A stretch of 64,000 bases of DNA from Conexibacter sp. S30A1 (GTDB lineage: Bacteria > Actinomycetota > Thermoleophilia > Solirubrobacterales > Solirubrobacteraceae). The stretch lies in NCBI RefSeq assembly GCF_023330665.1, contig NZ_CP097127.1:1550001-1614000 (forward strand). Reading direction: 5' to 3'. The notes under the pieces were generated by a model. It made no database searches. It was not told the DNA's origin and saw only the letters and a list, made by a program, of their open reading frames with translations. Positions 1 through 9,148 of this stretch are shown here, in pieces. Both the position numbers and the translations under genes were made by a program. Position 1 is the first letter of the stretch, and each line of letters opens with the position of its first letter.

Positions 1-1115
1 CGCCGCAGGGCGCGGCGGAAGAGGCGACGACGACGCAGCCTGCGCCGCATTGGCTCTGACTGCCGCTCTGCCTCATGCGAGCCGATCGCGCCTAGGTCGC
101 GCGCTGCTCCGAGACCTGCCAGCGACCCTTCGTCGATTGCCACCAGTGAGCCCTCCACGCCGGTTCCGTCTCCCGCGGCGTAGAGGCTGTCAACGCTCGT
201 GCGCATCCAATCATCGACGAGTACCACCGCACCGCCCCGATCCTCGTCGTCCTCAAACGCGCAGCCGGCAAGGCGCAGAAGTTCTACCGACGGCAGAAAC
301 CCGTAGCCAAGGCATAGTGCGTCACAGCGCTCGCTCCGCTCGGATCCGGGGATCACGCGCCAGTTATCGTCGACAGCGGCGTGGACCACGAGCTCGATGC
401 GGCCCACGCCTTGGGCGGCGACAACGATTCGCCGGTAGCGCACCGGAATTTGCGCGCGGAGCAGCTGGGCTCTGTAGCCGACGGCGTCACGCAGCAGTGC
501 GAGGTTGCCGGGTGCCGCGATGAGCATGGCGGCCATGTCTGCCGGGCGTGGTGGTGGCCCAGCGTCGCACACAAGCGTGATGTTGGCGCCGTAATGGTGA
601 AGTTGGGCCGGGAAGGCCAGTGCGACCGGCCCGCTTCCGGCAAATGCGATCCGCTTACCAGGTAGAACGCGTTGCGTCTTTATCAGCGTCTGCGCGCCAC
701 CGGCTGTCAGCACGCCCGGGAGAGTCCAGCCAGGGAAAGCGACAGGTCTGTCGTAAGCCCCGGGTGCGACGATTATGCGCTGGGCTTGGATGACGGTGGT
801 GCTCTGCTCTCGTTCGCACACGATGGCGCTGGTGCCGTCGAGGTCGAGCACGCTGGTGAGGAGCCGCACGTCGATGTTCGGCTGACCCATCTGTGAGATG
901 AGCCGTTCGCCTACGGCATAGTCGCGGCCGATAGCCCGAGTGTCTGCCACCTCGAAGCCGGGGCCCATGCGCTTGTAGATCTGACCGCCGAGGGTGGCTC
1001 GCTCGTCGACTAGGGTGACGGACAAGCCGGCGGCGGCCGCTTGTGCGGCCGCCGCCATCCCTGCGGGCCCGCCACCGACGACGAGCACGTCTGTCGTCGA
1101 GTGCGGAGCGCTCAT
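1..1115 (-). CDS. FAD-dependent oxidoreductase (HcnB / opine-oxidase-alpha-like), C-terminus off the left edge
   Basis: The frame is open from an ATG at 1115 to the window edge (371 codons seen). It starts with a Rossmann FAD site of the form VVGGGPAGMAAA near residues 11-22, then an acidic residue closing the second strand (LVDE) and a GGQ motif. A second dinucleotide site (GSGPVA) lies near residue 160, and a late AAGDGTG motif closes the FAD site. This is the layout of the FAD subunit of HcnABC, opine oxidase and D-hydroxyproline dehydrogenase systems. Its start overlaps the stop of the upstream binding-protein gene (ATGA), so the two are probably translated together. Unlike the paralogue at 14822 it begins directly at the FAD domain, with no [2Fe-2S] part. 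Partner subunits may lie to the left. Confidence 0.85.
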   Translation of the reverse strand, partial: MSAPHSTTDVLVVGGGPAGMAAAAQAAAAGLSVTLVDERATLGGQIYKRMGPGFEVADTRAIGRDYAVGERLISQMGQPNIDVRLLTSVLDLDGTSAIVCEREQSTTVIQAQRIIVAPGAYDRPVAFPGWTLPGVLTAGGAQTLIKTQRVLPGKRIAFAGSGPVALAFPAQLHHYGANITLVCDAGPPPRPADMAAMLIAAPGNLALLRDAVGYRAQLLRAQIPVRYRRIVVAAQGVGRIELVVHAAVDDNWRVIPGSERSERCDALCLGYGFLPSVELLRLAGCAFEDDEDRGGAVVLVDDWMRTSVDSLYAAGDGTGVEGSLVAIDEGSLAGLGAARDLGAIGSHEAERQSEPMRRRLRRRRLFRRALR

Positions 1116-1966
1116 CACTTGCAGGCAGGCACGCCCGGGAACGACTTCACGCCGAAGTCCTTCTTGTAGAGCTTTGCCAAGGTCCCATTTTTGTCTTCCG
1201 TGCAGAGGAACTTGTTCAGGTACCTGACCAGCGCCGTGTTGCCGTGCTGCACGGCGTAGGAGCCGTATTGAACGTCAAGCGGCTTGATCTTGGCCTGGAC
1301 GAGCTGGCCGGGATTTGCCTTGCTGTACTGGGCAAGCAGGTAGTCCTCAACGACGATCGCGTTGGCGCGTCCTGTCGCTACGAGCGAAAAGTCTGAATTC
1401 TCGTCTGCGAGCGCTTCGATCTTCGCCTTCGGGAAAGCTGCCTTTGCTTCAGACTGGTCGGTCGAGCCGAGCAGAGCGGTGATCGTGTCCTTGGGCGTGT
1501 TCAACTGTGAGATCTTGGTGATCGTGCTGGCATCCTTCTTGGGGATGCCAACGATCTGCGCGTATGGCACGTAGGCGTTGGTGAAGCTCACAACTTTTGC
1601 TCGTGCCGGGGTCGGCGACAGTCCGACCGAGACCATGTCGAACTTCTTAGTCTGCAGGCCGGGGATCAGCCCGTTGAAGCCGAGGTTGTCGATCTTCAGC
1701 TTGACGTGCGCGTAGGCCGCAAGCTTGCGGAGAAGGTCGACGTCGTAGCCTGCTGGCTTTCCGTGGTTGAGATACATCTCCGGTTTGAACTGCAGGTCCA
1801 TGCCCACTACGAGCGTCCCGGAGTGCATCAGACCCGGGGGCTTCGAGCTGGCTGACGCCTTGTGTCCAGTGGTGCTAGCGGCGGCACTGCCACACGCGCA
1901 TACCCCGAGGGCCACCAAGCCGGAACTGGCCAGTGCCGTAATAGCCCTTCTCTCCAACTTAAACAT
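1115..1966 (-). CDS. ABC transporter substrate-binding lipoprotein, polar amino-acid type
   Basis: This 283-residue extracytoplasmic solute receptor belongs to family 3 (PBP2 fold), which usually binds polar amino acids or opines. The ATG at 1966 is chosen because GGGAGG sits 6 nt upstream; an upstream in-frame start would overlap the permease gene. The N-terminus is a lipoprotein signal: basic start, hydrophobic stretch, then a lipobox-like LGVCACG near residues 20-26. The mature part carries family features such as YDVDLLRKLA and the hinge-region DMVSVGLSPTPAR. It follows the permease by 38 nt and is coupled by ATGA to the FAD oxidoreductase, which implies the imported ligand is that enzyme's substrate. 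The exact ligand cannot be told. Confidence 0.85.
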   Translation of the reverse strand: MFKLERRAITALASSGLVALGVCACGSAAASTTGHKASASSKPPGLMHSGTLVVGMDLQFKPEMYLNHGKPAGYDVDLLRKLAAYAHVKLKIDNLGFNGLIPGLQTKKFDMVSVGLSPTPARAKVVSFTNAYVPYAQIVGIPKKDASTITKISQLNTPKDTITALLGSTDQSEAKAAFPKAKIEALADENSDFSLVATGRANAIVVEDYLLAQYSKANPGQLVQAKIKPLDVQYGSYAVQHGNTALVRYLNKFLCTEDKNGTLAKLYKKDFGVKSFPGVPACK

Positions 1967-2004
1967 CCCCAACCTCCCTTTCGACGTGACGGCCACCATA
2001 GCCG

Positions 2005-2784
2005 TCACGGTGCTGACGTACCCTGCTGTTGCCAGCTGGCGTCGAAGCGATCCATGATCGCTTGAACGTGACGCCGTCGCCGGCCCTTCGCCGCGCGTGC
2101 GATACCTCCCCGCGGCGGTGTCTGCATCGTCTTCTCGATCGTGCGGAAGGCGAAGTCGACGGTGAAAGCAACAGCGATGTAGATGACCGCCGCCGCCGTG
2201 TAAAGCGTGAAATACTCATAGCTGACGCTGGCAAGGTTCTGCACCGTAGCCACAAGCTCGGTCAGGCCGATGACGAACATCACGGACGTGTCTTTTACCA
2301 TCCCGATCAGCATGCTGCCGATGTTCGGCAGCGCAATCTTGGTTGCCTGCGGCAAGATGACCGAGACGAAGATTCGTGGCCTGGTCATCCCCAGCGCGAG
2401 GCCGGCCTCACGCTGGCCGCGCTGGACGGCTTCGAGCGCCGATCGAAAGATCTCGGAGATGAATGCCGAGTAGAGCAGCGTTAGCGATATGACTGCAGCC
2501 ACGAACACCGAGAAGTTCAGGCCGGACACCTCAGACACACCGAAGTACACCCACAGCGCGGTTACGATCACTGGGACCCCGCGGAAGATGTTTATGTAAA
2601 TGGCAGCCAGCCAAGTAAATGGCGGTCGTGACATGCGCATGACTGCGAGCAGCAGCCCAACCGAAACTGACAGCACCAAACTCAGCGCAGACACCTCGAC
2701 AGCCACCAGCAGGCCATGGAGCAATGCCCCTCGGTTTGCCCAGGCGTAGCTCCAGTTGATCAGTGATGAGGCGAACGCAATCAC
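2005..2784 (-). CDS. Amino-acid ABC transporter permease (HisM/GlnP type)
   Basis: A 259-residue inner-membrane permease with about five hydrophobic segments and the family's cytoplasmic EAA-type loop (EAGLALGMTRPRIF followed by LPQA near residues 145-165), which docks on the ATPase. The N-terminal segment, with VEVSALSLVLSVSVG, is typical of the His/Glu/Gln/Arg/opine family. Its start overlaps the ATPase stop by ATGA (2781-2784), so stoichiometric co-translation is likely. The basic C-terminal tail of about 35 residues is probably cytoplasmic. It forms one importer with the genes on either side. Confidence 0.88.
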   Translation of the reverse strand: MIAFASSLINWSYAWANRGALLHGLLVAVEVSALSLVLSVSVGLLLAVMRMSRPPFTWLAAIYINIFRGVPVIVTALWVYFGVSEVSGLNFSVFVAAVISLTLLYSAFISEIFRSALEAVQRGQREAGLALGMTRPRIFVSVILPQATKIALPNIGSMLIGMVKDTSVMFVIGLTELVATVQNLASVSYEYFTLYTAAAVIYIAVAFTVDFAFRTIEKTMQTPPRGGIARAAKGRRRRHVQAIMDRFDASWQQQGTSAP

Positions 2785-3602
2785 AGTACTGCCGAAACAA
2801 ACTTCTGTAAGCGAGGATTAGTGCAGCTGTCAAAGAGCGTTCGGTCGCCTGATTCCACGATCACGCCCTGGTCCATGAAGACGTTTAGGTCACCGATCTC
2901 GCGCGCGAAACCGATTTCATGGGTCACCACCACCATCGTCATGCCGGCTTCGGCGAGTTCGCGCATGACCTCGAGCACCTCGCCGACCAGTTCGGCATCA
3001 AGGGCCGATGTCGGTTCGTCGAACAGCATGATCTTCGGATCGAGGCTGAGAGCGCGAGCGATCGCGACGCGCTGTTGCTGACCGCCTGAGAGCTCGTTGG
3101 GGTAGTGCGCCGCGTGCCGGAGCAGTCCTACCCTGCGCAGGGCGAGTGCCGCGCGTTCTTCGGCTTCCGCACGCTTGGTGCGCCGGACGGCCCGTTGTGG
3201 CAGCGCCACGTTCTCAAGCGCCGTCAGGTGCGGAAACAGATTGAACTGCTGGAAGACCATGCCGACGGTCCGGCGCAGCTCCAGCGGATTGCCACGACGC
3301 ACCCCTGATGCCCCGTCGGGCCCATACTCGACATCAAAGACCTTCAGCGACCCATGAGTGGGCTCTTCAAGCAGGTTGATACTGCGCAGCAGTGTGGATT
3401 TGCCCGAGCCAGAGGGCCCGAAGATGACGACATGCTCACCCGCGCGAACGCAGAGGTCGATGCCGCAGAGCACCTCGCGCGCTCCGAACGACTTGCGCAG
3501 GCCTTCAACGACAACAACGGGGTCTCCCAGTGCGTGCGAGGGAGCCGTGCTAAGTGCTTGATCTACCAGAGTTGTATCCGCAATTGGTCGTGTGAGCGCC
3601 AT
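2781..3602 (-). CDS. Amino-acid ABC transporter ATP-binding protein (GlnQ type)
   Basis: A 273-residue ATPase that powers the importer. Walker A GPSGSGKST is at residues 62-70. The signature LSGGQQQR and Walker [13 protein letters not shown] follow in the normal order, with the switch histidine in VVVTHE. The N-terminus has about 28 residues more than usual before the first strand, and a later start is possible. It leads the ATPase-permease-binding-protein part of the operon and lies 141 bp after the SDR gene. The paralogue at 19566 belongs to the second cassette. Confidence 0.9.
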   Translation of the reverse strand: MALTRPIADTTLVDQALSTAPSHALGDPVVVVEGLRKSFGAREVLCGIDLCVRAGEHVVIFGPSGSGKSTLLRSINLLEEPTHGSLKVFDVEYGPDGASGVRRGNPLELRRTVGMVFQQFNLFPHLTALENVALPQRAVRRTKRAEAEERAALALRRVGLLRHAAHYPNELSGGQQQRVAIARALSLDPKIMLFDEPTSALDAELVGEVLEVMRELAEAGMTMVVVTHEIGFAREIGDLNVFMDQGVIVESGDRTLFDSCTNPRLQKFVSAVL

Positions 3603-3743
3603 TGTCCCGCACCTCAGCTGGAAGAGGCGTGCTCGTATAGCGGCTGCATGTCCGCATAGTGCACGACCCTGGCTGGGGTGTCAAGTTGGAATCGCACGAG
3701 AGGGTTTGGTCACGCTGCGGTTGTGTGCGCAAATACCGCGGTT

Positions 3744-4508
3744 TCAGCGAATGTTTGCGGCGCCATTGACGTCGAGTGTGGCGCCCGCCAGGTGGCGGAG
3801 ACGACCGGTCGCGAGCTGCGCAATCAGCTCGGCCACCTCGCTCGGCGGCACCATCTCGCCGAGTGGGAGCATGGCATTCACCGCGTCGACCCCGCCGCGA
3901 GACGAAGCCGAGATCTCCGACATCGGCGTCTTCACGATGCCTGGCGCGACGATGTAAGCGAGCACGCCGTCTGCGGTGTGGTTGCGGGCGACTGACTGCG
4001 TGATGTTGTGCAGCGCGGCCTTCGACGCGGCATAGGCGGTGTGCGCCGGGAGTGCGGAGCCGCGTTGCGCAGCCCAGCTCGAGATCGCGATCACAACACC
4101 CTGCTTGCGCCCCAAGAAGTGTGGAAGCGCGGCACGGATCAGGTTTCCCGGTGAGGCGACGTTGATCTGGAAAGTACGTTCCCAGCCCGTATCCCAGTCT
4201 GAGTCTTGCGCTTCAAATGGGATGCTCAGGGCCACGGCGGCGTTCAGTATCAGCGCATCAACTTGCCCGCGCCAAGCTAGCGCCGTTCGCCAGAGAGCGC
4301 GCGTGGCTTGCGCCTGCGCAAGATCGGCCTGCACCAGCAATGCGCGTTCGGGTGCGGCTGCGCATGCCTCTTCGGCACCGTCACGGTGGCTGCCGTAGTG
4401 AGCCACCACATAGGCGCCTCGCTCGAGCAGCAACGCTGCGGTGATGCGACCGATTCCACCAGATGCGCCGGTAAGGAGGATTACACGGTCTTCCAGCATG
4501 TGGGTCAT
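3744..4508 (-). CDS. SDR-family NAD(P)-dependent oxidoreductase
   Basis: A 254-residue classical short-chain dehydrogenase. The cofactor motif TGASGGIG is at residues 13-20, NAA at 89-91, and the catalytic residues are Ser143/144, Tyr159 and Lys163 (YAASK). It probably oxidises or reduces an alcohol/ketone formed from the imported compound. It overlaps the upstream SDR by ATGA. The protein is clearly closer to the SDR at 17740 than to its own neighbour: both share SSWAAQRGS around the catalytic serine and end in LDVNGA plus a few residues. The substrate is unknown. Confidence 0.85.
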   Translation of the reverse strand: MTHMLEDRVILLTGASGGIGRITAALLLERGAYVVAHYGSHRDGAEEACAAAPERALLVQADLAQAQATRALWRTALAWRGQVDALILNAAVALSIPFEAQDSDWDTGWERTFQINVASPGNLIRAALPHFLGRKQGVVIAISSWAAQRGSALPAHTAYAASKAALHNITQSVARNHTADGVLAYIVAPGIVKTPMSEISASSRGGVDAVNAMLPLGEMVPPSEVAELIAQLATGRLRHLAGATLDVNGAANIR

Positions 4509-5266
4509 GGCAGCCCGCCATCTACCGCCAGCAGCTGGCCGGTGATTCCGGCTGAGAGGTCACTGGCGAAGAAGAGTGCTGCCCCGGCAACGTCCGTGAC
4601 CGTCGCGATGCGGCCGAGGCTGGTGGCTGCCGCTGCTGCTGCAAGAGCCGCGCCGGGTGGCGGTCCTCCTGAGCTGGCTCGCTGCTGGATGCGACCCTGG
4701 AGCGCCGCAGTGGCTACCGGCCCTGGGCCGATGGCGTTGACCCGGATACCACGCGAGCCTAGGTCGATCGCGGCAGATCGTACGATCCCGAGAGCGGCGT
4801 GCTTGCTGGCAACGTAGCCGGCTATGTTTCCGTCGCCGCGCCAAGAGTTCAGAGAGCCGATCACGATGATCGCGCCACCTTCCCTCATGAGCGGGGCGGC
4901 ATGTTTGAGGGTCGCCACAACTCCGCGGGCGTTGACGGCGAAGACGTTATCCCACTCGTCTAGGTCAAGCTCCGCGATCCTGTGCCAACGCGGCACGATC
5001 CCGGCAGCAGTGACGACGAAGTCCAACGGGCCTCCCAGCGTCGCGACAGCATCACGGCATGCGCGTTCAATCTCGCTCTCGACCCGCACATCAGCGGTGC
5101 TGGCATGCCAGCCTTCGGGGAGTGAATCCGATGCTTGCAGATCCACGGTCACGCCGCAGGCGCCCGCCTCAGCGTAGAGCTTGACGATCGCGGAACCGAT
5201 GCCGTTGGCGCCGCCGGTCACCAGTGCGCGGGCGCCATGAAGTGAGACCGTGAGGCCCGGGCTCAT
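4505..5266 (-). CDS. SDR-family oxidoreductase
   Basis: A 253-residue classical SDR with TGGANGIG at residues 17-24, Ser138 in the catalytic strand, and Tyr151/Lys155 (YVASK). The C-terminal TGQLLAVDGGLP motif is typical of FabG-like SDRs. An alanine-rich insert before the C-terminal strand (around residues 205-215) is a local oddity. ATGA overlaps link it to the LLM gene upstream and the next SDR downstream, so three oxidoreductases are translated as a block ahead of the transporter. The substrate is unknown. Confidence 0.85.
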   Translation of the reverse strand: MSPGLTVSLHGARALVTGGANGIGSAIVKLYAEAGACGVTVDLQASDSLPEGWHASTADVRVESEIERACRDAVATLGGPLDFVVTAAGIVPRWHRIAELDLDEWDNVFAVNARGVVATLKHAAPLMREGGAIIVIGSLNSWRGDGNIAGYVASKHAALGIVRSAAIDLGSRGIRVNAIGPGPVATAALQGRIQQRASSGGPPPGAALAAAAAATSLGRIATVTDVAGAALFFASDLSAGITGQLLAVDGGLP

Positions 5267-6159
5267 GCCGCCGCCGCGGCTGCTCGGAGTACTGACAGCT
5301 GCGCGTCTTGGTCATCGCTCTGCCAGCTCAGATCGACGATCACCTCGTCCACGCCAGCTTGTGCAAGCGACGCCAGGTTGTCTGCCACCGCTTCGGCATG
5401 CCCAGCGGACTCGACTATCCGAAGTACGGTGCGGATGCTGCCGTCCTCGCGTCCGGCCCGACGCGCGGCGTCCATGAACCTGGTCCTTGCGCTCACTATC
5501 GAATCTGGGTCGAGCTCTGATGCCGACTGTTGCCCCAGCCAGCCGTCCGCCAGCGTGCCGACCCGCCGGAGCGCTAGGTCGGAGTGGCCGCCAAGGAGGA
5601 CCGGGATCCGGTGAGGCGGACTCGGTAGGCAGACCGTGTCTGCAGGAAGCAGGTAGTCCTCTGAGCTGCGTCGAGCTGGAAATCCGGTCCAACACTCGCG
5701 GGCGATTGCGATCCATTCGCTGAGCTGCACGCCGCGCCGATGGAACGGCACATTGAGCGCGTCGAACTCCTCCTCCAGCCATCCGGCGCCCAATCCAAGC
5801 TCAAGCCGCCCATGACTGGTCGCATCGAGCGAAGCGGCCTGCTTGGCGAACATCACAGGATTGCGTAGCGGCAGCACCAGCACGGCCGTGCCGAGCCGTA
5901 CGCGACGGGTCGCGGCAGCCGCCAGCGCCAGGGCGATCATTGCCTCGATGTACGGCGTGTCGCTCGGCCATGTGGCGCGTCCATCCGCCGCAAACGGGTA
6001 GCGCGACTTGATCTCGCGTGGCATCACAACGTGATCAGACACCCAGATCGAATCTGCCCCGCCCGCCTCGAGAACGGCGGCGAGCTCGGGGATGCCTCGC
6101 TCCATGGGCAGCGAGCCACTGTTTTGGAGCTTGGCGCCAATCAACACGCCTTGAGTCAA
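5263..6159 (-). CDS. LLM-class flavin- or F420-dependent oxidoreductase
   Basis: A 298-residue luciferase-like TIM-barrel oxidoreductase. The pattern WVSDHVVMP near residues 38-46, the LGTAVLVLPLRNP strand and LGLGAGWLEEEF are characteristic of the F420-type subgroup common in actinobacteria. The enzyme would use F420 or FMN to oxidise or monooxygenate an organic substrate. It is the first gene of the minus-strand operon that ends at the left edge. The ATG at 6159 is 141 bp from the divergent VOC gene, so the gap must hold both promoters. Confidence 0.82.
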   Translation of the reverse strand: MTQGVLIGAKLQNSGSLPMERGIPELAAVLEAGGADSIWVSDHVVMPREIKSRYPFAADGRATWPSDTPYIEAMIALALAAAATRRVRLGTAVLVLPLRNPVMFAKQAASLDATSHGRLELGLGAGWLEEEFDALNVPFHRRGVQLSEWIAIARECWTGFPARRSSEDYLLPADTVCLPSPPHRIPVLLGGHSDLALRRVGTLADGWLGQQSASELDPDSIVSARTRFMDAARRAGREDGSIRTVLRIVESAGHAEAVADNLASLAQAGVDEVIVDLSWQSDDQDAQLSVLRAAAAAA

Positions 6160-6300
6160 TCATCAGAGTCGGCGCCCGTCAAGCGCACATCTGCACGTAG
6201 AGCGGGCGCTCCGGCGTCGCCGCGTGTATTGTTGTCAGCACTGGTGAGGCTGGAGCCGAACCAGCTTTGAGGTTTGCGAGATTATGGACGGGAGGCGGTC
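6160..6300. promoter_or_regulatory. Divergent promoter region between LLM operon and VOC gene
   Basis: This 141-bp gap separates two genes transcribed away from each other. The right side ends in GGGAGG five bases before the ATG at 6301, which fixes the VOC start. No clear dyad or strong -35/-10 pair was recognised by eye, so promoter positions are not given. Confidence 0.4.
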
Positions 6301-7257
6301 ATGGATTCCGTGCTTACCCCTGGGTTGTGTTTGGGGGTGGACCACATCGGGGTTGGGGTATCCGACATGGAGCACTCCCTTTCCTTTTATGCGCGGTTGG
6401 GCTTCACAGAGCGTGTCTTCGATGAGGAGCTTGAGCTACCCGGTCTTGAGCGGGTAGCCGGCCGGTCAGGCGTCCGGGCGCGCGTGGCGATGCTGAGGCC
6501 GGGACGCCCTACCGCTCTGGGGTTGGGCGCCGTCAAGCTCGTCTCCACGCTGGACCAGCCTCCGCCGCCGTTGCCCGATGGCATCGGTTGGGGCGAGCCC
6601 GGGGTGTGTGAGGTCTGTGTGCACGTCAAGGATCAAGCTGGCACCTACCGGCGAATGCTTGCCGACTACGGCGTCAGGGGTCTGATGGAGCCGAACGCAG
6701 CACCGCTGCCGCCGTACGACACGCTGTGCAGCCTTTCTTACATCTCAGATCCGGATGGGACGAAGATCGAGATGATCGAGTGGCACGACTTGGAGAGCGG
6801 TTGGCCGGTGGAGGACGGCCCGCAGGGCGTCAACCACGTTGCGTTCGGGGTGGCGGACATCGAGCGCACGCGTGAGTTCTATGGCGCGCTGGGTTTCACC
6901 GGGATGCTGTTTGAAAGCGATGGCTTCTTCCAGCCCATGGACGCGTGGTACGCGCCGCGCACTCCGCCGAGGCAGCACATGATGCTGCTCACCAATCCGC
7001 ACGGGGCCGGTATGGAGCCCTGCCAGCACATCCCTCCGTCGCCGGACATGCGTGGAGAGTGGGGTCATCTAGGTAGCTTTGAGTTTGCGATCGGAGTGCG
7101 CAATATCGAGCGTGCAGCCGATGCTCTGACGCGTTGCAGGGTAGAGCTTCTCTGCGAGCCTCAGACGGTCAGACTCGCGGACGGCCGCTCCTGGAGCTAC
7201 GCGTATTTCGTGGAGCCAGACAACAACTACGTGGCGCTGACCGAAGCCCGGTATTGA
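6301..7257 (+). CDS. Two-domain VOC (glyoxalase/dioxygenase superfamily) protein
   Basis: A 318-residue protein built of two vicinal-oxygen-chelate modules. The first begins with DHIGVGVSDMEHSLSFYARL (residues about 12-31), the second with NHVAFGVADIERTREFYGAL (about 178-197). Each has the GxVxD-type strand plus a late acidic metal-ligand strand, DGTKIEMIEW in the first half and DNNYVALTE in the second. VOC proteins use a divalent metal for isomerisation, C-C cleavage or dioxygenation. The ATG at 6301 is preferred over an upstream TTG because of the good ribosome site. It is the only plus-strand gene here and faces the IclR gene, which may control it. Confidence 0.85.
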   Translation: MDSVLTPGLCLGVDHIGVGVSDMEHSLSFYARLGFTERVFDEELELPGLERVAGRSGVRARVAMLRPGRPTALGLGAVKLVSTLDQPPPPLPDGIGWGEPGVCEVCVHVKDQAGTYRRMLADYGVRGLMEPNAAPLPPYDTLCSLSYISDPDGTKIEMIEWHDLESGWPVEDGPQGVNHVAFGVADIERTREFYGALGFTGMLFESDGFFQPMDAWYAPRTPPRQHMMLLTNPHGAGMEPCQHIPPSPDMRGEWGHLGSFEFAIGVRNIERAADALTRCRVELLCEPQTVRLADGRSWSYAYFVEPDNNYVALTEARY

Positions 7258-7325
7258 GCGACCGCCGACGCGGCGTCAGTTGGACTTCGACCACAGACGG
7301 TTGTGGGCAATCGATCTGGTAATCG

Positions 7326-8150
7326 TTAGGTGAGATGGGCGAGGTCGCGCTCGATTAGAGTGGCGTGATGCTGCAGTGGCGGCAGCAGCTCCCGCCGTAC
7401 CGAGTCGGCGTCGTGTCTGCCTATGTGTGTGGACAGGTTCACGGCCGCGACCACCCGTCGCGTGCGGTCATGGATCGGGACGGCGACGGCGATCAGTCCT
7501 TCTTCGAGCTCTTGGTCGACGATCGCGTAGCCGTCAGCCCGCGCCTTCAACACCCGCTGGCGCAGGGTCCGGATGTCGCTGGCCGTGTGTGGCAGGTAGC
7601 GCGTGAGCTTGGCGGTGGCCAAGTATGCCTCCAGCTCGCGGTCGCTCAAACCAGCCAGAAGTACGCGTCCCATCGACGTCGCGTGAGCTGGCATCCGTGA
7701 GCCCACGTTAACCGCAATCGTCATAAGTCGTGTTCCCGGGACGCGCACAACGTAGACCACGTCATTCCCATCCAAGATGGAGGCCTCGCTTGCTTCGTCC
7801 ACTTCGGCTACGAGTGCTTCGAGGTGAGGAAGCGCGACGTTCGGGAAGCCGAGTCCCGAGAGGAATGAGTATCCAAGACGCAGCACGCGCGGCGATAGCT
7901 CGAACGTGCGGCCGTCTGTGGTCATGTAGCCGAGATCGACGAGTGTGAGCAGGAAGCGGCGTGCGGTCGCGCGCGTCAGGCCTGTCTTGCTTGCGACCTC
8001 GCTGACGGTCTGGCGCGGCCAATCGGCCCCGAAGCTTTCGATGATCTCTAGCCCACGCGACAGGGACTGATTGAAGTCCCTGGAGCGCTCTGGCTGCTCC
8101 ACTGAGTCGGTCTCCTGGGTTAACGCTTGGGGTTGCGGTTGACTGTTCAC
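7326..8150 (-). CDS. IclR-family transcriptional regulator (PcaR/PobR-like)
   Basis: An IclR regulator of about 274 residues. An N-terminal winged helix (SRGLEIIESF ... ATARRFLLTLVDLGY) is followed by the C-terminal effector domain (LPHLEALVAEVDEASEASILDG, then ATSMGRVLLAGL). The resemblance to PcaR/PobR-type regulators points to control of a catabolic pathway. The frame stays open to 8270, overlapping the preceding gene. A GTG at 8150 fits the family length better, though its ribosome site (AGAGGA) is rather far upstream. It is the last gene of the aminotransferase-gcvP operon and may regulate that operon and the VOC gene. Confidence 0.85.
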   Translation of the reverse strand: MNSQPQPQALTQETDSVEQPERSRDFNQSLSRGLEIIESFGADWPRQTVSEVASKTGLTRATARRFLLTLVDLGYMTTDGRTFELSPRVLRLGYSFLSGLGFPNVALPHLEALVAEVDEASEASILDGNDVVYVVRVPGTRLMTIAVNVGSRMPAHATSMGRVLLAGLSDRELEAYLATAKLTRYLPHTASDIRTLRQRVLKARADGYAIVDQELEEGLIAVAVPIHDRTRRVVAAVNLSTHIGRHDADSVRRELLPPLQHHATLIERDLAHLT

Positions 8151-8209
8151 GAACCGCGATCTTATTCCTCTAGCCGGGTTGACCGCCGTGTCGAATGACG
8201 CACGCGTCT

Positions 8210-9148
8210 TCAACGCGGCGCCGCGCGGCGTCGCGCCTGCTCCTGTGCGATCAGCTGACGGTCGCGCCACGCCACTCGCTCATCCCAGTCCTCGAGCGGC
8301 AGCAGCGCCCGCCGTTGCGCCGCCACCTTGGCCACAAGCTCGTCATCCCAGGGGTCGTTCTGCCCGCGCTGCGCCCCCATCCGCTGATAAGCCGGACCCA
8401 TGCGCCGAGCGTGCTCAACAATCCCTCCGCGCGTATTGAGGTCAGCGGTCTCGAATGGGCCGATGACCGCCCAGCGCCTGCCGAGCCCGTCGCGCACGAC
8501 CCTATCGAGGTCGTCAACGCCGATCACTCCGTCGCGCACTAGACAGTAGGCCTCCCGCAAGACCGCGCCCTGCAACCGGTTGTAGACGAATCCATCGATC
8601 TCCTGCCTGATCAGCACGGGAGTCATTCCTACGGCGGTCAGCAGCGCGGAGGTGCGCTCTGTCACCTGCGCTGAGGTGAACGGCGCTGGCACCAGTTCAA
8701 CCACGGGCAGCAGGTGTGGCGGATTGGCCGGATGCGCTACCAGGCAACGCTCGCGGTCGCGAAGGTGATTCGCCGTCTCTGAGATCGTGAGTGCAGACGA
8801 TGAGCTGCCGATAACCGCGTCAGGTTCTGCGATGGTGTCGATCGTCGCCAGCAGCTCGCGCTTGAGTTCGAGACGCTCCGGCGCGCACTCCTGGATGTGC
8901 ACGGCCCCCGCCAGCGACTCGGCGAGCTCTTCCTGCATCTTCACGCGTGCGGCGATTGTTGAGGCCGGTTCGCTGAGCAACCCTGCCTCGCTGAGTGCCT
9001 GCAGCCGCCCGCGTATCTCGGTAGTCGCGGCTGTCAACCGTCCCGGGTCCGGGTCATAGACCGAGACCGGATGACCGCCCCGCGCAAATACGATTGCCCA
9101 GCTTGTGCCGATGCTTCCAGCCCCGACTATCGCTATGGGTGCGCTCAC
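8210..9148 (-). CDS. 3-hydroxyacyl-CoA-dehydrogenase-fold NAD enzyme (L-gulonate 3-dehydrogenase / lambda-crystallin-like)
   Basis: A 312-residue NAD-dependent dehydrogenase. The Rossmann motif GAGSIG is close to the N-terminus. The catalytic region SSSSALTISE, then VAHPANPPHLLPVVELVP and GFVYNRLQGAVLREA, matches the lambda-crystallin/L-gulonate 3-dehydrogenase group rather than fatty-acid beta-oxidation enzymes. That group oxidises beta-hydroxy acids, and L-carnitine dehydrogenase is a relative. The GTG at 9148 overlaps the GcvPB stop as GTGA. The C-terminal 35 residues are Arg/Ala-rich. The likely role is oxidation of a hydroxy-acid intermediate in this operon's pathway. Confidence 0.8.
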   Translation of the reverse strand: MSAPIAIVGAGSIGTSWAIVFARGGHPVSVYDPDPGRLTAATTEIRGRLQALSEAGLLSEPASTIAARVKMQEELAESLAGAVHIQECAPERLELKRELLATIDTIAEPDAVIGSSSSALTISETANHLRDRERCLVAHPANPPHLLPVVELVPAPFTSAQVTERTSALLTAVGMTPVLIRQEIDGFVYNRLQGAVLREAYCLVRDGVIGVDDLDRVVRDGLGRRWAVIGPFETADLNTRGGIVEHARRMGPAYQRMGAQRGQNDPWDDELVAKVAAQRRALLPLEDWDERVAWRDRQLIAQEQARRRAAPR